Shown: piece after piece, positions 37,817-46,400 of the stretch | Position numbering within the stretch: position 1 is the stretch's first letter | Layout: the number at the start of each line of letters is the position of its first letter | Assembly (NCBI RefSeq): GCF_014518425.1 | Contig: NZ_JACVCU010000003.1 | Span: forward strand, 744,001-808,000 | Source: Terrabacter sp. MAHUQ-38 | GTDB lineage: Bacteria; Actinomycetota; Actinomycetes; Actinomycetales; Dermatophilaceae | DNA: 64,000 nt | Direction of reading: 5' to 3' | Notes under the pieces: generated by a model | Told to the model about the DNA's origin: nothing | What the model saw: only the letters and a program-made list of their open reading frames with translations | The model's database searches: none | Position numbers and translations under genes: made by a program

Positions 37817-39466
37817 ATGAGCGCGGCGTGGCGGTTCCGGCTGCGGTGGCCCAGGTGGACCTTGGCCGGCCGGATGCTCGCCATGCAGCTGGCGATCATG
37901 TGCGTCGTCCTCGTCGGCGTCGCGCTCGTCTCGCTCGCGCAGTCCAATGCGCGCTTCAAGGACATCGAGGGGCGCCGCGCGCTCGCCATCGCGGAGAACC
38001 TCGCCGGTTCCTCCGGCATCCAGAAGGCCGTCGCGCCGGTGACTCCTGAGACGCAGGAGTACATCCACCAGGCGCAGGGCACCGCCGAGTCCGGTCGGTC
38101 CTTCTCCGGCTCGACGAAGGTCATGGTGGTCAGGTCCGACCGGCGCATCATCGTCTCGACCGACCCGTTGCCGACGGAGCACATCGTCCGGTTGCAGGCC
38201 CAGCCGGCCTACCTCGGGCGCGCCTGGACCGGCACGGAGGACGAGACCGGCGACGCGATGGCGACGGCGCCGGTCATCAACGAGGTGACGCTCGCCACCG
38301 ACGGCGTCGTCGTCGTGACCCGCGCCTACCCCACCGTCACGGAGAACCTCGCCGCCGCGATGCCCAACCTGCTCACGTATCTCGGCATCGCGACCGCCCT
38401 CGGCGTCGTCGGGTCGTTCCTCCTCTCACGCCGGGTGAAGCGACAGACCCTCGGCCTCGAACCACGCGAGATCACCGGGCTCGTCGAGCAGCGCGAGGCG
38501 ATCCTGCACGGCATCAAGGAGGGCATGCTCGCCGTCGGCCTCGACCGGCGCATCACGATGGTCAACGACGAGGCCGCCCACCTGCTCGGCATCCCGCAGA
38601 CGTCGACGGGTCGTCACGTCACCGAGGTCGACCCGACCGGCCGCCTGGCCGACATCTTCGCCGGCCCCGACTCCGCCACCGACCGCGTCATCCCTTACCG
38701 CGGAAGGGTGCTCACCCTGAGCCGGATGCCGGTACTCAGCCACGGACGGCACATCGGCTGGGTCGTGACGCTGCGTGACCGCACCGAGCTGCTCGAGCTC
38801 CAACGCGAGCTCGACCTCACCCGTGACACGACGGACGCGCTGCGCGCGCAGGCCCACGAGTTCAGCAACAGGATGCACGTCGTCAGCGGGCTCATCGAGC
38901 TCGGTGAGTACGACGAGGCCCGCGGCTACGTGCGTCACATCACCGATAGCCAGACCCGCCTCACGACGAGCATCACCTCCCACGTCGCCGACCCCGCCGT
39001 CGCCGCGCTGCTCATCGCGAAGTCCAGCCAGGCCGACGAGCGCGACGTCGAGCTCGTGCTCGAGGACACGACCCACGTCGGGCGGCTCGACGAGCGGCTC
39101 GCGGCCGACGTCAACACCGTGCTCGGCAACCTCATCGACAACGCACTCGACGCCTCGGCCCGCTCCGACGTGAACGACGCCTCCGGGAGCGAGCCGGTCG
39201 TCATCGTCGAGGTGCTGCAGAGCGAGCACGACGTGCGGATCACCGTGCGCGACACCGGTCCCGGGGTCGACACCGACCTCGGCGACCGCGTGTTCCGCCC
39301 GGGCGTGTCGACCAAGGAGGGCGGGCCCGGCGGACGGCGGGGCGTGGGCCTCGCGCTCGTCCGCGTCATCTGCCGCAAGCGCGGCGGTGACGTCACGGTG
39401 CGGCACGACAACGGCGCCGTGTTCGTCGCGACCCTGCCCCTCGACCGGACGGCGGTGGCACAGTGA
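37817..39466 (+). CDS. CitA/DcuS-family sensor histidine kinase
   Basis: 549 residues: TM1 (~17-40), extracytoplasmic sPAS sensor (~45-180), TM2 (~185-205), cytosolic PAS, then the family H-box AQAHEFSNRMHVVSGLIELG with His347, and HATPase with NLIDNALDA, DTGPGVD and GVGLALVRVICRKRGG. CitA/DcuS kinases sense external di- or tricarboxylates. With tctC divergent and the response regulator overlapping by four bases, it probably induces the transporter by its substrate. Confidence 0.93.
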   Translation: MSAAWRFRLRWPRWTLAGRMLAMQLAIMCVVLVGVALVSLAQSNARFKDIEGRRALAIAENLAGSSGIQKAVAPVTPETQEYIHQAQGTAESGRSFSGSTKVMVVRSDRRIIVSTDPLPTEHIVRLQAQPAYLGRAWTGTEDETGDAMATAPVINEVTLATDGVVVVTRAYPTVTENLAAAMPNLLTYLGIATALGVVGSFLLSRRVKRQTLGLEPREITGLVEQREAILHGIKEGMLAVGLDRRITMVNDEAAHLLGIPQTSTGRHVTEVDPTGRLADIFAGPDSATDRVIPYRGRVLTLSRMPVLSHGRHIGWVVTLRDRTELLELQRELDLTRDTTDALRAQAHEFSNRMHVVSGLIELGEYDEARGYVRHITDSQTRLTTSITSHVADPAVAALLIAKSSQADERDVELVLEDTTHVGRLDERLAADVNTVLGNLIDNALDASARSDVNDASGSEPVVIVEVLQSEHDVRITVRDTGPGVDTDLGDRVFRPGVSTKEGGPGGRRGVGLALVRVICRKRGGDVTVRHDNGAVFVATLPLDRTAVAQ

Positions 39467-40152
39467 TCCGGTGCCTCGTCGTCGACGACGACTTCATGGT
39501 GGCCAAGCTGCACTCGAGCGTCGTGTCGCGTCAGCCCGGCTTCCAGGTCGTCGGCGTCGTGCACTCGGCCGGAGCCGCACTGGAGGCCGTGCGTGCACTC
39601 CACCCGGACCTGGTCCTGCTCGACGTCTACCTGCCCGACATGAGCGGCCTCGACGTGCTCCGGCGCCTGCGCGAGCGCGCCTCAGGCACCGACGTCATCG
39701 TCATCAGCGCCGCCCGCGACCTCGAGTCGGTACGAAAAGCCTTGCACGGCGGGGTGTTCCACTACCTCGTGAAACCCTTCGAGGTGGACACCCTGCGCCA
39801 GCGTCTCGTCGAGTTCGCCGACCACCGCGCCGAGCTCGGCGACCTCGACGAAGGCACGGAGATGCGCCAGGACGACGTCGACCGCGCCTTCCGGGCGCAG
39901 TCGAGCGGGCAGGCAAGGCGTCTGCCGAAGAGCATCAGCCCCGAGACCATCGACGTGGTCGTGCGGGCCCTGGAGGGCGTCGACGACGACGGCATGTCGG
40001 CCATGGAGTGCGCCGACGCGACCGGCATGTCGCGCAGCAGCACCCGCCGATACCTCGACCACCTCGTCGACACGGGCGTCGCCGAGCTGTTGCCTCCGCG
40101 CTACGGCGCCGCCGGACGCCCGGAGCGCCGCTACCGCACCCGCCCCCGCTGA
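39463..40152 (+). CDS. CitB/DcuR-family response regulator
   Basis: 229 residues: receiver domain VVDDDFMVAKLHSSVV, phospho-acceptor D54 in LLDVYLPDMSG, and Lys in YLVKPFEVDTLRQRL. The C-terminal HTH is GMSAMECADATGMSRSSTRR. This is the CitB/DcuR type. Probable targets are the kinase/tctC region and perhaps the 40.9-45.5 kb operon. Confidence 0.92.
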   Translation: MIRCLVVDDDFMVAKLHSSVVSRQPGFQVVGVVHSAGAALEAVRALHPDLVLLDVYLPDMSGLDVLRRLRERASGTDVIVISAARDLESVRKALHGGVFHYLVKPFEVDTLRQRLVEFADHRAELGDLDEGTEMRQDDVDRAFRAQSSGQARRLPKSISPETIDVVVRALEGVDDDGMSAMECADATGMSRSSTRRYLDHLVDTGVAELLPPRYGAAGRPERRYRTRPR

Positions 40153-40156
40153 CCCC

Positions 40157-40177
40157 GGCCGGCAAGAGCCGGCCTTT
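40157..40177. terminator. Hairpin with short T-run between convergent regulators
   Basis: GGCCGGC (40157..40163), loop AAGA, GCCGGCC (40168..40174), then TTT. It lies in the 31-bp gap between the response regulator and the convergent GntR gene. Confidence 0.6.
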
Positions 40178-40183
40178 CGAGGG

Positions 40184-40846
40184 TCAGCGGGGGGCGGCGA
40201 GCCGGGCGCCGATCGCCTCGAGGGCGACGTCGCGGGCGGCGAGCACGTGCGACTCGGCCAGCCGCCGGGCCTCGTCCGCGTCCCGGGCCACGAGGGCCTC
40301 GACGATCGCGCGGTGCTCGGCGAGCGCCGCCGTGCGACGGTCCTGGCTCTCGTTGGTGAACGGCCGGTAGCGGGACATGTGGCCGTCGACCTGGGCGTGC
40401 AGCCGCCGCGCCCAGCCGTGGCCGGCCACCTCGGCGATCCGCAGGTGGAGGTCGTGGCCGGCGCGCATCGCGTCCTCGGCGTCACCGACCATCCGCGCGT
40501 TCCGCTCGACGAGCCCGCGCAGCACGGCCACGTCGTCGTCGGTCAGCCGTCGCGCCGCCTCGCCCGTCATCAGCCCCTCGAGCGCGGCGCGCACGCTGTA
40601 GAGCTCCTCGATGTCCGACGCCGCGAGGGGCCGCACGACCATGCCGCCGGTCGGCAGCTGGTCGATGAGGTCCTCGGCCAGGAGCAGGCGCAGGGCCTCG
40701 CGCAACGGGGTCCGGCTCACCTGCAGCGTCGCCGCGAGCTCGGGCTCGTAGAGCCGCTGGCCCGGTTGCAGCTCGAGGCTCAGGATGCGGCGCCGCAGCT
40801 CCGCGTAGACGACCTGGCCGCCCGAGGCGCGCCTCATGCGTTCCAT
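40184..40846 (-). CDS. GntR-family regulator, FadR/FCD subfamily
   Basis: 220 residues. Winged HTH: VVYAELRRRILSLELQPGQR, EPELAATLQVSRTPLREALR, then LPTGGMVVRPL. FCD domain with metal-binding pattern R-x-x-L-E (SVRAALEGLM), D-x-x-x-H (AGHDLHLRIAE) and HRAIVEALVARD. It likely represses the divergent catabolic operon until its carboxylate ligand binds. ATG 40846 has AGAGG upstream; the longer frame to 40870 would run into the operator. Confidence 0.9.
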   Translation of the reverse strand: MERMRRASGGQVVYAELRRRILSLELQPGQRLYEPELAATLQVSRTPLREALRLLLAEDLIDQLPTGGMVVRPLAASDIEELYSVRAALEGLMTGEAARRLTDDDVAVLRGLVERNARMVGDAEDAMRAGHDLHLRIAEVAGHGWARRLHAQVDGHMSRYRPFTNESQDRRTAALAEHRAIVEALVARDADEARRLAESHVLAARDVALEAIGARLAAPR

Positions 40847-40869
40847 GTCCCGACCTCTCGTTGCACACA

Positions 40870-40877
40870 TGTATACA
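40870..40877. promoter_or_regulatory. Candidate GntR (FCD) operator
   Basis: TGTATACA is a perfect palindrome in the 85-bp gap between the GntR gene and the divergent operon. FCD-type GntR operators commonly centre on T-x-G-T-x-x-A-C-x-A, which this fits. The local AT-richness (ATGTATACAAGTATGC) stands out. Confidence 0.5.
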
Positions 40878-40931
40878 AGTATGCTTCCATGCTCTCAGTC
40901 TTCCATGAACCCGACGCCCCGAGGAGCCGGC

Positions 40932-42110
40932 ATGCCCGAGAGGTCCGCCGAACCGTCGGCCGAGACAGCGGATGTGCAGGCACCCGTCCTCGTGACGCCT
41001 GACGCGCTCACCGAGTGCATCACCGCCGTCCTCGTCCGCCGCGGCGTCCCCGACGCCGACGCGGCCCTGCTGGCCGACACGCTCGTGACCGCCGAGCTGT
41101 GGGGCCACGCGTCGCACGGCGTGCTGCGGCTGCCCTGGTATGCCGCCCGCCTCCAGTCGGGCGCGATGACCGCGGTGACGCACGTCGAACCAGTCACCGA
41201 CCACGGCGCGCTCGTCGTCCTCGACGGCCACGACGGGATCGGGCAGGTCGTGACGCAACGCGCCGTCGACCTCGGCATCGAACGCGCGCGCCGGCACGGC
41301 ATCGCCGGCATCGCGGTGCGCAGCTCGGGCCACTTCGGCACGGCTGCGTACTTCACGCGCGCCGCTGCCGAGGCCGGGTGCGTCGCCATCCTCGTCACCA
41401 ACTCGAGCCCGGCGATGGCTCCGTGGGGCGGCCGGACCAAGAGCATCGGCACGAACCCGTGGTCGATCGCGGCCCCGGCCGGGCGGCACGGCGTCGTCGT
41501 CATGGACCTCGCCAACACGGCCGTCGCGCGCGGCAAGGTCTACCTCGCCGCCCAACGCGGGGAGCCGATCCCCGAGGGCTGGGCCGCGGCCGCCGACGGT
41601 ACGCCGACCACCGACCCCTCCACCGCGATCGACGGCCTCATCCAGCCGATGGCCGGCGCGAAGGGCTACGTCATCTCGTTCATGATGGACGTCCTCGCGG
41701 GGGTCCTGACCGGCAGCGCGTTCGGTGACTCCGTCGTCGGCCCCTACGACCCCGAGCGGCGCAGCGGGGCAGGCCACCTGCTCATCGTCATCGACGTCGC
41801 CGCCACGGGCGACCCGGCCGAGTTCGCCTCTCGCATGGAGCAGCTCGTGGACCAGACCCACGCCGGCGAGCTCGCCGCCTGGGCCGACTCCATCCTCGTC
41901 CCCGGCGAGCTCGAGGACCGCAGCCGCGCCGCGAAGGAACGCGACGGCATACGTCTGGCGCCTGCGACGTGGGCGACGCTCCGCGAGCTGGCCGAGGAGA
42001 GCGGGGTCCCCCTGCCGCCCACCGTGACCGGCAGGACCGGCACGACCGGCACCACCACCAGCACCACCGACGGACCCAGCCACCCCACCGACCAGGAGGT
42101 CAGCCCGTGA
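40932..42110 (+). CDS. Ldh2/malate dehydrogenase-type NAD(P)-dependent oxidoreductase
   Basis: 392 residues. ELWGHASHGVLRLPWYA, GIAVRSSGHFGTAAYFTRAA, VTNSSPAMAPWGGRTKSIGT and GAKGYVISFMMDVLAGVLTG are the hallmarks of the Ldh2 family (malate, ureidoglycolate, sulfolactate dehydrogenases), which oxidise 2-hydroxyacids. ATG 40932 has GAGGAG. The C-terminus after ~365 is low-complexity (TGRTGTTGTTTSTTDGPS), beyond the usual family end. First gene of the operon; substrate unknown. Confidence 0.88.
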   Translation: MPERSAEPSAETADVQAPVLVTPDALTECITAVLVRRGVPDADAALLADTLVTAELWGHASHGVLRLPWYAARLQSGAMTAVTHVEPVTDHGALVVLDGHDGIGQVVTQRAVDLGIERARRHGIAGIAVRSSGHFGTAAYFTRAAAEAGCVAILVTNSSPAMAPWGGRTKSIGTNPWSIAAPAGRHGVVVMDLANTAVARGKVYLAAQRGEPIPEGWAAAADGTPTTDPSTAIDGLIQPMAGAKGYVISFMMDVLAGVLTGSAFGDSVVGPYDPERRSGAGHLLIVIDVAATGDPAEFASRMEQLVDQTHAGELAAWADSILVPGELEDRSRAAKERDGIRLAPATWATLRELAEESGVPLPPTVTGRTGTTGTTTSTTDGPSHPTDQEVSP

Positions 42111-42424
42111 TCGCCCTCATCGTCTCGCTCGACGTCATCCCCGAACGCCTCGACGACTTCACCGCCGCCATCACCACGAACGCCGAGCGCACGTTCACGG
42201 ACGAGCCCGGCTGCCTGCACTTCGACGTGACGCAGGACCTCAGCGACCCGCACCACTTCGTCTTCTACGAGCTCTACGAGGACGAGGAGGCCGTCGCAGC
42301 CCACCGCGCCGCCCCGCACTTCGGGCAGTGGCGCGAGGCGGCCGAACGCTGTGTCGTGCCCGGCAGCCAGGTCAACACGCTGACGACGGTGCGCGTGCAC
42401 CACCCGACCGGGGTGGCGGCATGA
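42107..42424 (+). CDS. Antibiotic biosynthesis monooxygenase (ABM) domain protein
   Basis: 105 residues, one ferredoxin-like ABM domain: VSLDVIPERLDDFTAAITTN, EPGCLHFDVTQD, and FYELYEDEEAVAAHRAAPHF. Such small dimers act as cofactor-free monooxygenases or accessory proteins in catabolic operons (YgiN/LsrG-like). GTG 42107 follows AGGAGG by eight bases and overlaps the upstream stop. Confidence 0.85.
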   Translation: MIALIVSLDVIPERLDDFTAAITTNAERTFTDEPGCLHFDVTQDLSDPHHFVFYELYEDEEAVAAHRAAPHFGQWREAAERCVVPGSQVNTLTTVRVHHPTGVAA

Positions 42425-43569
42425 GGATCCTCATCCTGCCGGGTGACGGCATCGGTCCCGAGATCACCGCCGCGACGCTCCGCGTCCTCGAGGCGGTCGA
42501 CGAGCGCTTCGGCCTCGACCTGCAGACCGACGTGCGCGAGATCGGGCTCTCGTCCCTCGCCGAGCAGGGCACGACGCTCCCCGACGACGTGCTCGAGCTC
42601 GTCACCGAGGTCGACGGCACCGTGCTCGGCCCGGTCTCGCACTACGACTACCCGCCCCGCGCCGAGGGCGGCATCAACCCGTCCGCCGAGCTGCGCACCC
42701 GGTTCTCGCTGCACGCCAACATCCGGCCGTGCCGTTCGGTCGCCGATCTCACCGTCCTGCGTACGCCGATGGACCTCGTCATCGTCCGCGAGAACACCGA
42801 GGGCTTCTACTCCGACCGCAACATGCACGCCGGCAGCGGGGAGTTCATGCCCGACGAGGACTCCGCCTTCTCCATCCGGAAGATCACGACCGCCGCGTCG
42901 ACCCGCGTGGCCCGAGCGGCCTTCGAGATCGCGCGGACCCGCCGCAAGCACGTCACGGCCGTGCACAAGGCCAACGTCCTCAAGCTCTCCGACGGGCTGT
43001 TCCTGCGCGAGGTCCGCAAGGTCGCCGAGGACTACCCCGACGTCGAGCTGCGCGAGCTCATCGTCGATGCGGCGGCCGCCCGGCTCATCCGCGACCCCGG
43101 CAGCTTCGACGTGCTCGTGACGACGAACATGTTCGGCGACATCCTCAGCGACGAGGCGTCCGAGCTGTGCGGCAGCCTCGGCCTCGGCGGCGCCATCAAC
43201 GCCGGCGACGACGTCTGCGTGGCCCAGGCGCAGCACGGCTCCGCCCCCGACATCGCGGGCCGCGGCATCGCCAACCCGGTGTCGCTCATCCGGTCGGCCG
43301 CCATGCTGCTCGACTGGCACGGACAGCGCAGCGGGCGAGACGAGCTGGTCGCCGCGGCTCGCGCCGTCGACGACGCTGTCTGCGAGGTCGTCGGAAACCC
43401 GGCCACCCGCACGCCCGACCTCGGCGGCACCCTCACGACCGGCGAGCTCGCAGCCGCCGTCGTGGAGGCCGTACGCCGCCAACCCGCCGCGTCTGTGCCC
43501 ACCGCGGCCCCCACACCCACGTCGACCAGCACGCCCGCGGCGACCACTCGAGAGGACAGCCATGCCTGA
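42421..43569 (+). CDS. Isocitrate/isopropylmalate dehydrogenase family protein (tartrate dehydrogenase-like)
   Basis: 382 residues. LILPGDGIGPEITAATLRVL, RENTEGFYSDRNMHAG, HKANVLKLSDGLFLREV, and TTNMFGDILSDEASELCGSL with the metal-binding Asp pair. This beta-decarboxylating dehydrogenase family includes isopropylmalate, isocitrate and tartrate enzymes; outside a leucine operon it more likely oxidises a tartrate- or malate-like compound. The last ~30 residues are Pro/Thr/Ser/Ala-rich and overlap the cupin start. Confidence 0.88.
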   Translation: MRILILPGDGIGPEITAATLRVLEAVDERFGLDLQTDVREIGLSSLAEQGTTLPDDVLELVTEVDGTVLGPVSHYDYPPRAEGGINPSAELRTRFSLHANIRPCRSVADLTVLRTPMDLVIVRENTEGFYSDRNMHAGSGEFMPDEDSAFSIRKITTAASTRVARAAFEIARTRRKHVTAVHKANVLKLSDGLFLREVRKVAEDYPDVELRELIVDAAAARLIRDPGSFDVLVTTNMFGDILSDEASELCGSLGLGGAINAGDDVCVAQAQHGSAPDIAGRGIANPVSLIRSAAMLLDWHGQRSGRDELVAAARAVDDAVCEVVGNPATRTPDLGGTLTTGELAAAVVEAVRRQPAASVPTAAPTPTSTSTPAATTREDSHA

Positions 43570-43996
43570 CCAGCCGACCGCCCCCAAACTGCTCATCCGC
43601 CCCGATGCCGTCAGGCCCTTCGACCGCGGCAACGGTGTCGTCACGATCCCTTACGTCGGCAAGTGGAACTGCGAGTCAAACCGCGTCACGACCGGCCAGA
43701 CGCAGTTCGCCGAGGGGACCGGACTGCCGCTCCACAGCCACAACGTCGAGGAGTCGGTGCTGATCCTCGAGGGAGAGGCCGTCGCCGAGATCGGTGACGA
43801 GACCTTCGACCTCGTCGCGGGCGAGGCGACGTGGGTCCCGGCCGGCATCCCACACCGCTTCTACAACCGCGGCCGCGGCACGATGCGGATCTACTGGGTC
43901 TACGGCGGCCGCGACGTCACGCGCACCATCACCGCCACGGGCGAGACGTTCGAGCACCTGTCCGAGAGCGATCGCGGAGGCCTGAGCACGCCATGA
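43562..43996 (+). CDS. Cupin-domain protein
   Basis: 144 residues, single cupin: GLPLHSHNVEESVLILEGEA (motif 1, metal ligands H-x-H and E) and AGEATWVPAGIPHRFYNRG (motif 2 His). Probably an isomerase, lyase or dioxygenase step or a sensor in the pathway. Overlaps the genes on both sides by a few bases, so translation is coupled. Confidence 0.85.
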   Translation: MPDQPTAPKLLIRPDAVRPFDRGNGVVTIPYVGKWNCESNRVTTGQTQFAEGTGLPLHSHNVEESVLILEGEAVAEIGDETFDLVAGEATWVPAGIPHRFYNRGRGTMRIYWVYGGRDVTRTITATGETFEHLSESDRGGLSTP

Positions 43997-45495
43997 CCGT
44001 CTCCACCTCCGCGACGCCGACGGTCGTCGAGACCGTCGACCCGACGACCGGCCTTGCGCTGCAGGCCTATCCGGCGATGACGGCGGCCGACATCGAGGCC
44101 GCCGTCGCGCAGGGCGCGGCAGCCGCCGAGGCCTGGGGGCGCACCCCCGTGGCCGAGCGCCTCACCGCCGTGTCCCGCCTCGCAGAGGTCCTGCGTGAAC
44201 GCTCCGAAGCGCTCGCTGCCCTCGTCACCCGCGAGATGGGCAAACCGCTCGCGCAGGCCCGCGGCGAGGTCGCCAAGTCGGCCCTGACCGCCGACCACTA
44301 CGCCACGCACGGCGCCGACGTCCTCGCCGACCGCCCCGTCGAGATCGACGCCCCCACCGGAGTGCAGGCGTGGGTCGCGCACGAACCGATGGGCCTCGTC
44401 CTCGCCGTCATGCCGTGGAACTTCCCGGTCTGGCAGGTCATGCGGGCCGCGATCCCGACCGTCGCGGCCGGCAACGGCCTGCTGCTCAAGCACTCCCCCA
44501 ACGTCACGGGCTCGGCCCTAGCCATCGCCGAGCTCTTCACGGCCGCAGGCCTGCCCGAGCACCTCGTCACGGCGCTCGTCGTCGCCGAGCCCGACGTTCC
44601 GGCCGTCGTCGAGGGCCTCGTTGCCGACGACCGCATCGCCGCCGTCACGCTCACCGGCAGCAACCGCGCGGGCGAGATGGTCGGCGCCGCGGCCGGCCGG
44701 GCCTCGAAGCCGTCGGTGCTCGAGCTCGGCGGGTCCGACGCGTTCGTCGTGCTCGCCGACGCCGACGTGCAGGCCGCGGCGGCCGCGGCCGTGCGCGCCC
44801 GGTTCACGAACTCCGGCCAGAGCTGCGTCTGCGCCAAGCGCTTCGTCGTCGAGGAACCCGTCGCCGACGAGTTCATCCGGCTCTTCGTCGACGGCGTGCG
44901 AGCCCTGCGCTCCGGGGACCCCACCGACCCGGCCACCGACGTCGGCCCGCTCGCCCGCGCCGACCTGCGCGACGCGCTGCAGCGCCAGGTCGACGCGTCC
45001 GTCGCCCTGGGCGCCACCGTCGCCGCCGGCGGTCGCAGTGGTCGCGCCCCCACCAGCGCCCACACCAGCGCCCACACCATCGACGGGACCGGTGACGAGG
45101 CCGGCGACAAGCCTGGCGATGACCCCGCAACCGGGTGGTTCTACGAGCCGACCGTCCTGACCGGGACCGGTCCCGGCATGCCCGTCTTCGACGAGGAGAC
45201 CTTCGGCCCGGTGGCCGCCGTCGCCGTCGCCCGCGACGAGGACCACGCGGTGGCGCTCGCCGACCACACGGCATACGGCCTCGGTCTGAGCGTGTGGAGC
45301 CGGTCGACCGAGCGCGCCGTCGGCGTCGCGCGCCGGATCACCTCGGGCGCGGCGTTCGTCAACGCCGTCGTGGCCTCGGACCCGCGCGTGCCGTTCGGCG
45401 GCACGAAGCGCAGCGGCTACGGCCGCGAGCTCGCCGATGCGGGCCTGCTCGCGTTCACGAACCAGCGCACCTACTGGGTCGTCCCCCCCGACTGA
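43993..45495 (+). CDS. NAD(P)-dependent aldehyde dehydrogenase
   Basis: 500 residues. VMPWNFPVWQVMRAAIPTVA, LTGSNRAGEMVGAAAG (cofactor), catalytic Glu in VLELGGSDAF, catalytic Cys in NSGQSCVCAKRF, and EETFGPVAAVAVA. It resembles succinate-semialdehyde dehydrogenases. Between ~345 and 380 there is an unusual low-complexity insert (PTSAHTSAHTIDGTGDEAG) not typical for the family. Last gene of the operon; it would oxidise an aldehyde intermediate to an acid. Confidence 0.9.
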   Translation: MTVSTSATPTVVETVDPTTGLALQAYPAMTAADIEAAVAQGAAAAEAWGRTPVAERLTAVSRLAEVLRERSEALAALVTREMGKPLAQARGEVAKSALTADHYATHGADVLADRPVEIDAPTGVQAWVAHEPMGLVLAVMPWNFPVWQVMRAAIPTVAAGNGLLLKHSPNVTGSALAIAELFTAAGLPEHLVTALVVAEPDVPAVVEGLVADDRIAAVTLTGSNRAGEMVGAAAGRASKPSVLELGGSDAFVVLADADVQAAAAAAVRARFTNSGQSCVCAKRFVVEEPVADEFIRLFVDGVRALRSGDPTDPATDVGPLARADLRDALQRQVDASVALGATVAAGGRSGRAPTSAHTSAHTIDGTGDEAGDKPGDDPATGWFYEPTVLTGTGPGMPVFDEETFGPVAAVAVARDEDHAVALADHTAYGLGLSVWSRSTERAVGVARRITSGAAFVNAVVASDPRVPFGGTKRSGYGRELADAGLLAFTNQRTYWVVPPD

Positions 45496-45516
45496 CCGAC
45501 CCCACGCCCCGCACCG

Positions 45517-45557
45517 AAGTGACCACTCGACGCAAACCCCCACTCGAGTGGTCACTT
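45517..45557. repeat. Intergenic palindrome of the GTGACCACTCGA family
   Basis: AAGTGACCACTCGA (45517..45530) and its exact complement (45544..45557), 13-base spacer, after the aldehyde dehydrogenase stop. A further half-site CGACCACTCGACGGGG follows at 45583. The core equals the arm at 33954..33970. It likely ends the operon, but shared sequence suggests a dispersed element. Confidence 0.7.
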
Positions 45558-45714
45558 TCGTACATCCGGGCCCGTACCAAAACGACCACTCGACGGGGGG
45601 GGTGTCGGTCAGACGGTGGCGGAACCGCAGAGGGGGCGCAGCGATTCCGAAGCGTCGGCGGAGAGCGTGGTCCTGCGCCACCAGCAGGACCACCTCACAC
45701 GACAGGAACCCGAC

Positions 45715-46278
45715 ATGCCAACGACCTCCTTCCGCCCAACCCGCAAGGCCCTGGCCGCGCTCTTCGCCGTCGCCGCCATCGCCACGACCACGGCCGGTGT
45801 CACCGCGTCCTCGTCGCAGGCCGCCGGCACCCGCCCCGTGCTCAAGGTGCCCTTCCCGTGCCAGCAGACGTGGCGCGGCAACGCCTGGGTCGGTCACGAC
45901 CCGGCCCTCGCCATCGACTTCAACCAGGGCAGCGGCGACTCCGACAAGGGGATGCCCGTCAAGGCGAGCGCGTCCGGCACGGTCCTCGATGTCACGATCT
46001 CCGACGCCCACGGCTACGGCAACCGCGTGCTCATCGGCCACGGCGACGGCTGGCGCAGCTTCTACGCCCACCTCGAGGACGGCAGCATCACCGTCCGCGA
46101 GGGCGACCACGTCACGGAGACGACGACGATCGGCAAGGTCGGCAAGTCGGGCCAGCAGGAGTACTCGCACCTGCACTACGAGCAGCGGCTCTACAACGAG
46201 GTCAAGCCGATCCGCTTCGGCACCTCGACGTGGGTCGACTACGGCACGGAGCAGCTGTACACCCGCACCAACTGCTGA
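45715..46278 (+). CDS. Secreted M23-family peptidase
   Basis: 187 residues. Signal peptide (KALAALFAVAAIATTTAGVT), then a LytM/M23 domain with Zn ligands H61 and D68 (GHDPALAIDF) and H152-x-H154 (YSHLHYEQRL), plus GNRVLIGHGDGWRSFYAHL. Such proteins cut peptidoglycan bridges or are regulators of cell-wall hydrolysis. Only a weak ribosome site (GACAGGAA) precedes ATG 45715. Confidence 0.88.
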   Translation: MPTTSFRPTRKALAALFAVAAIATTTAGVTASSSQAAGTRPVLKVPFPCQQTWRGNAWVGHDPALAIDFNQGSGDSDKGMPVKASASGTVLDVTISDAHGYGNRVLIGHGDGWRSFYAHLEDGSITVREGDHVTETTTIGKVGKSGQQEYSHLHYEQRLYNEVKPIRFGTSTWVDYGTEQLYTRTNC

Positions 46279-46293
46279 CGCGGCGCCGGACCC

Positions 46294-46338
46294 GGACCGC
46301 GCGCCCCACCGACTCCGTGTCGGGCGGGCGCGCGGTCC
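46294..46338. terminator. 13-bp hairpin between convergent M23 and CorA genes
   Basis: GGACCGCGCGCCC (46294..46306) and exact complement (46326..46338), 19-base loop. Placed 16 bases after the M23 stop. Confidence 0.65.
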
Positions 46339-46400
46339 ACCGTCCCATCGAATGCCGTCGAATGGAGTCGGATGCCGTCACCGGGCGTCGTGCAGGCCGC

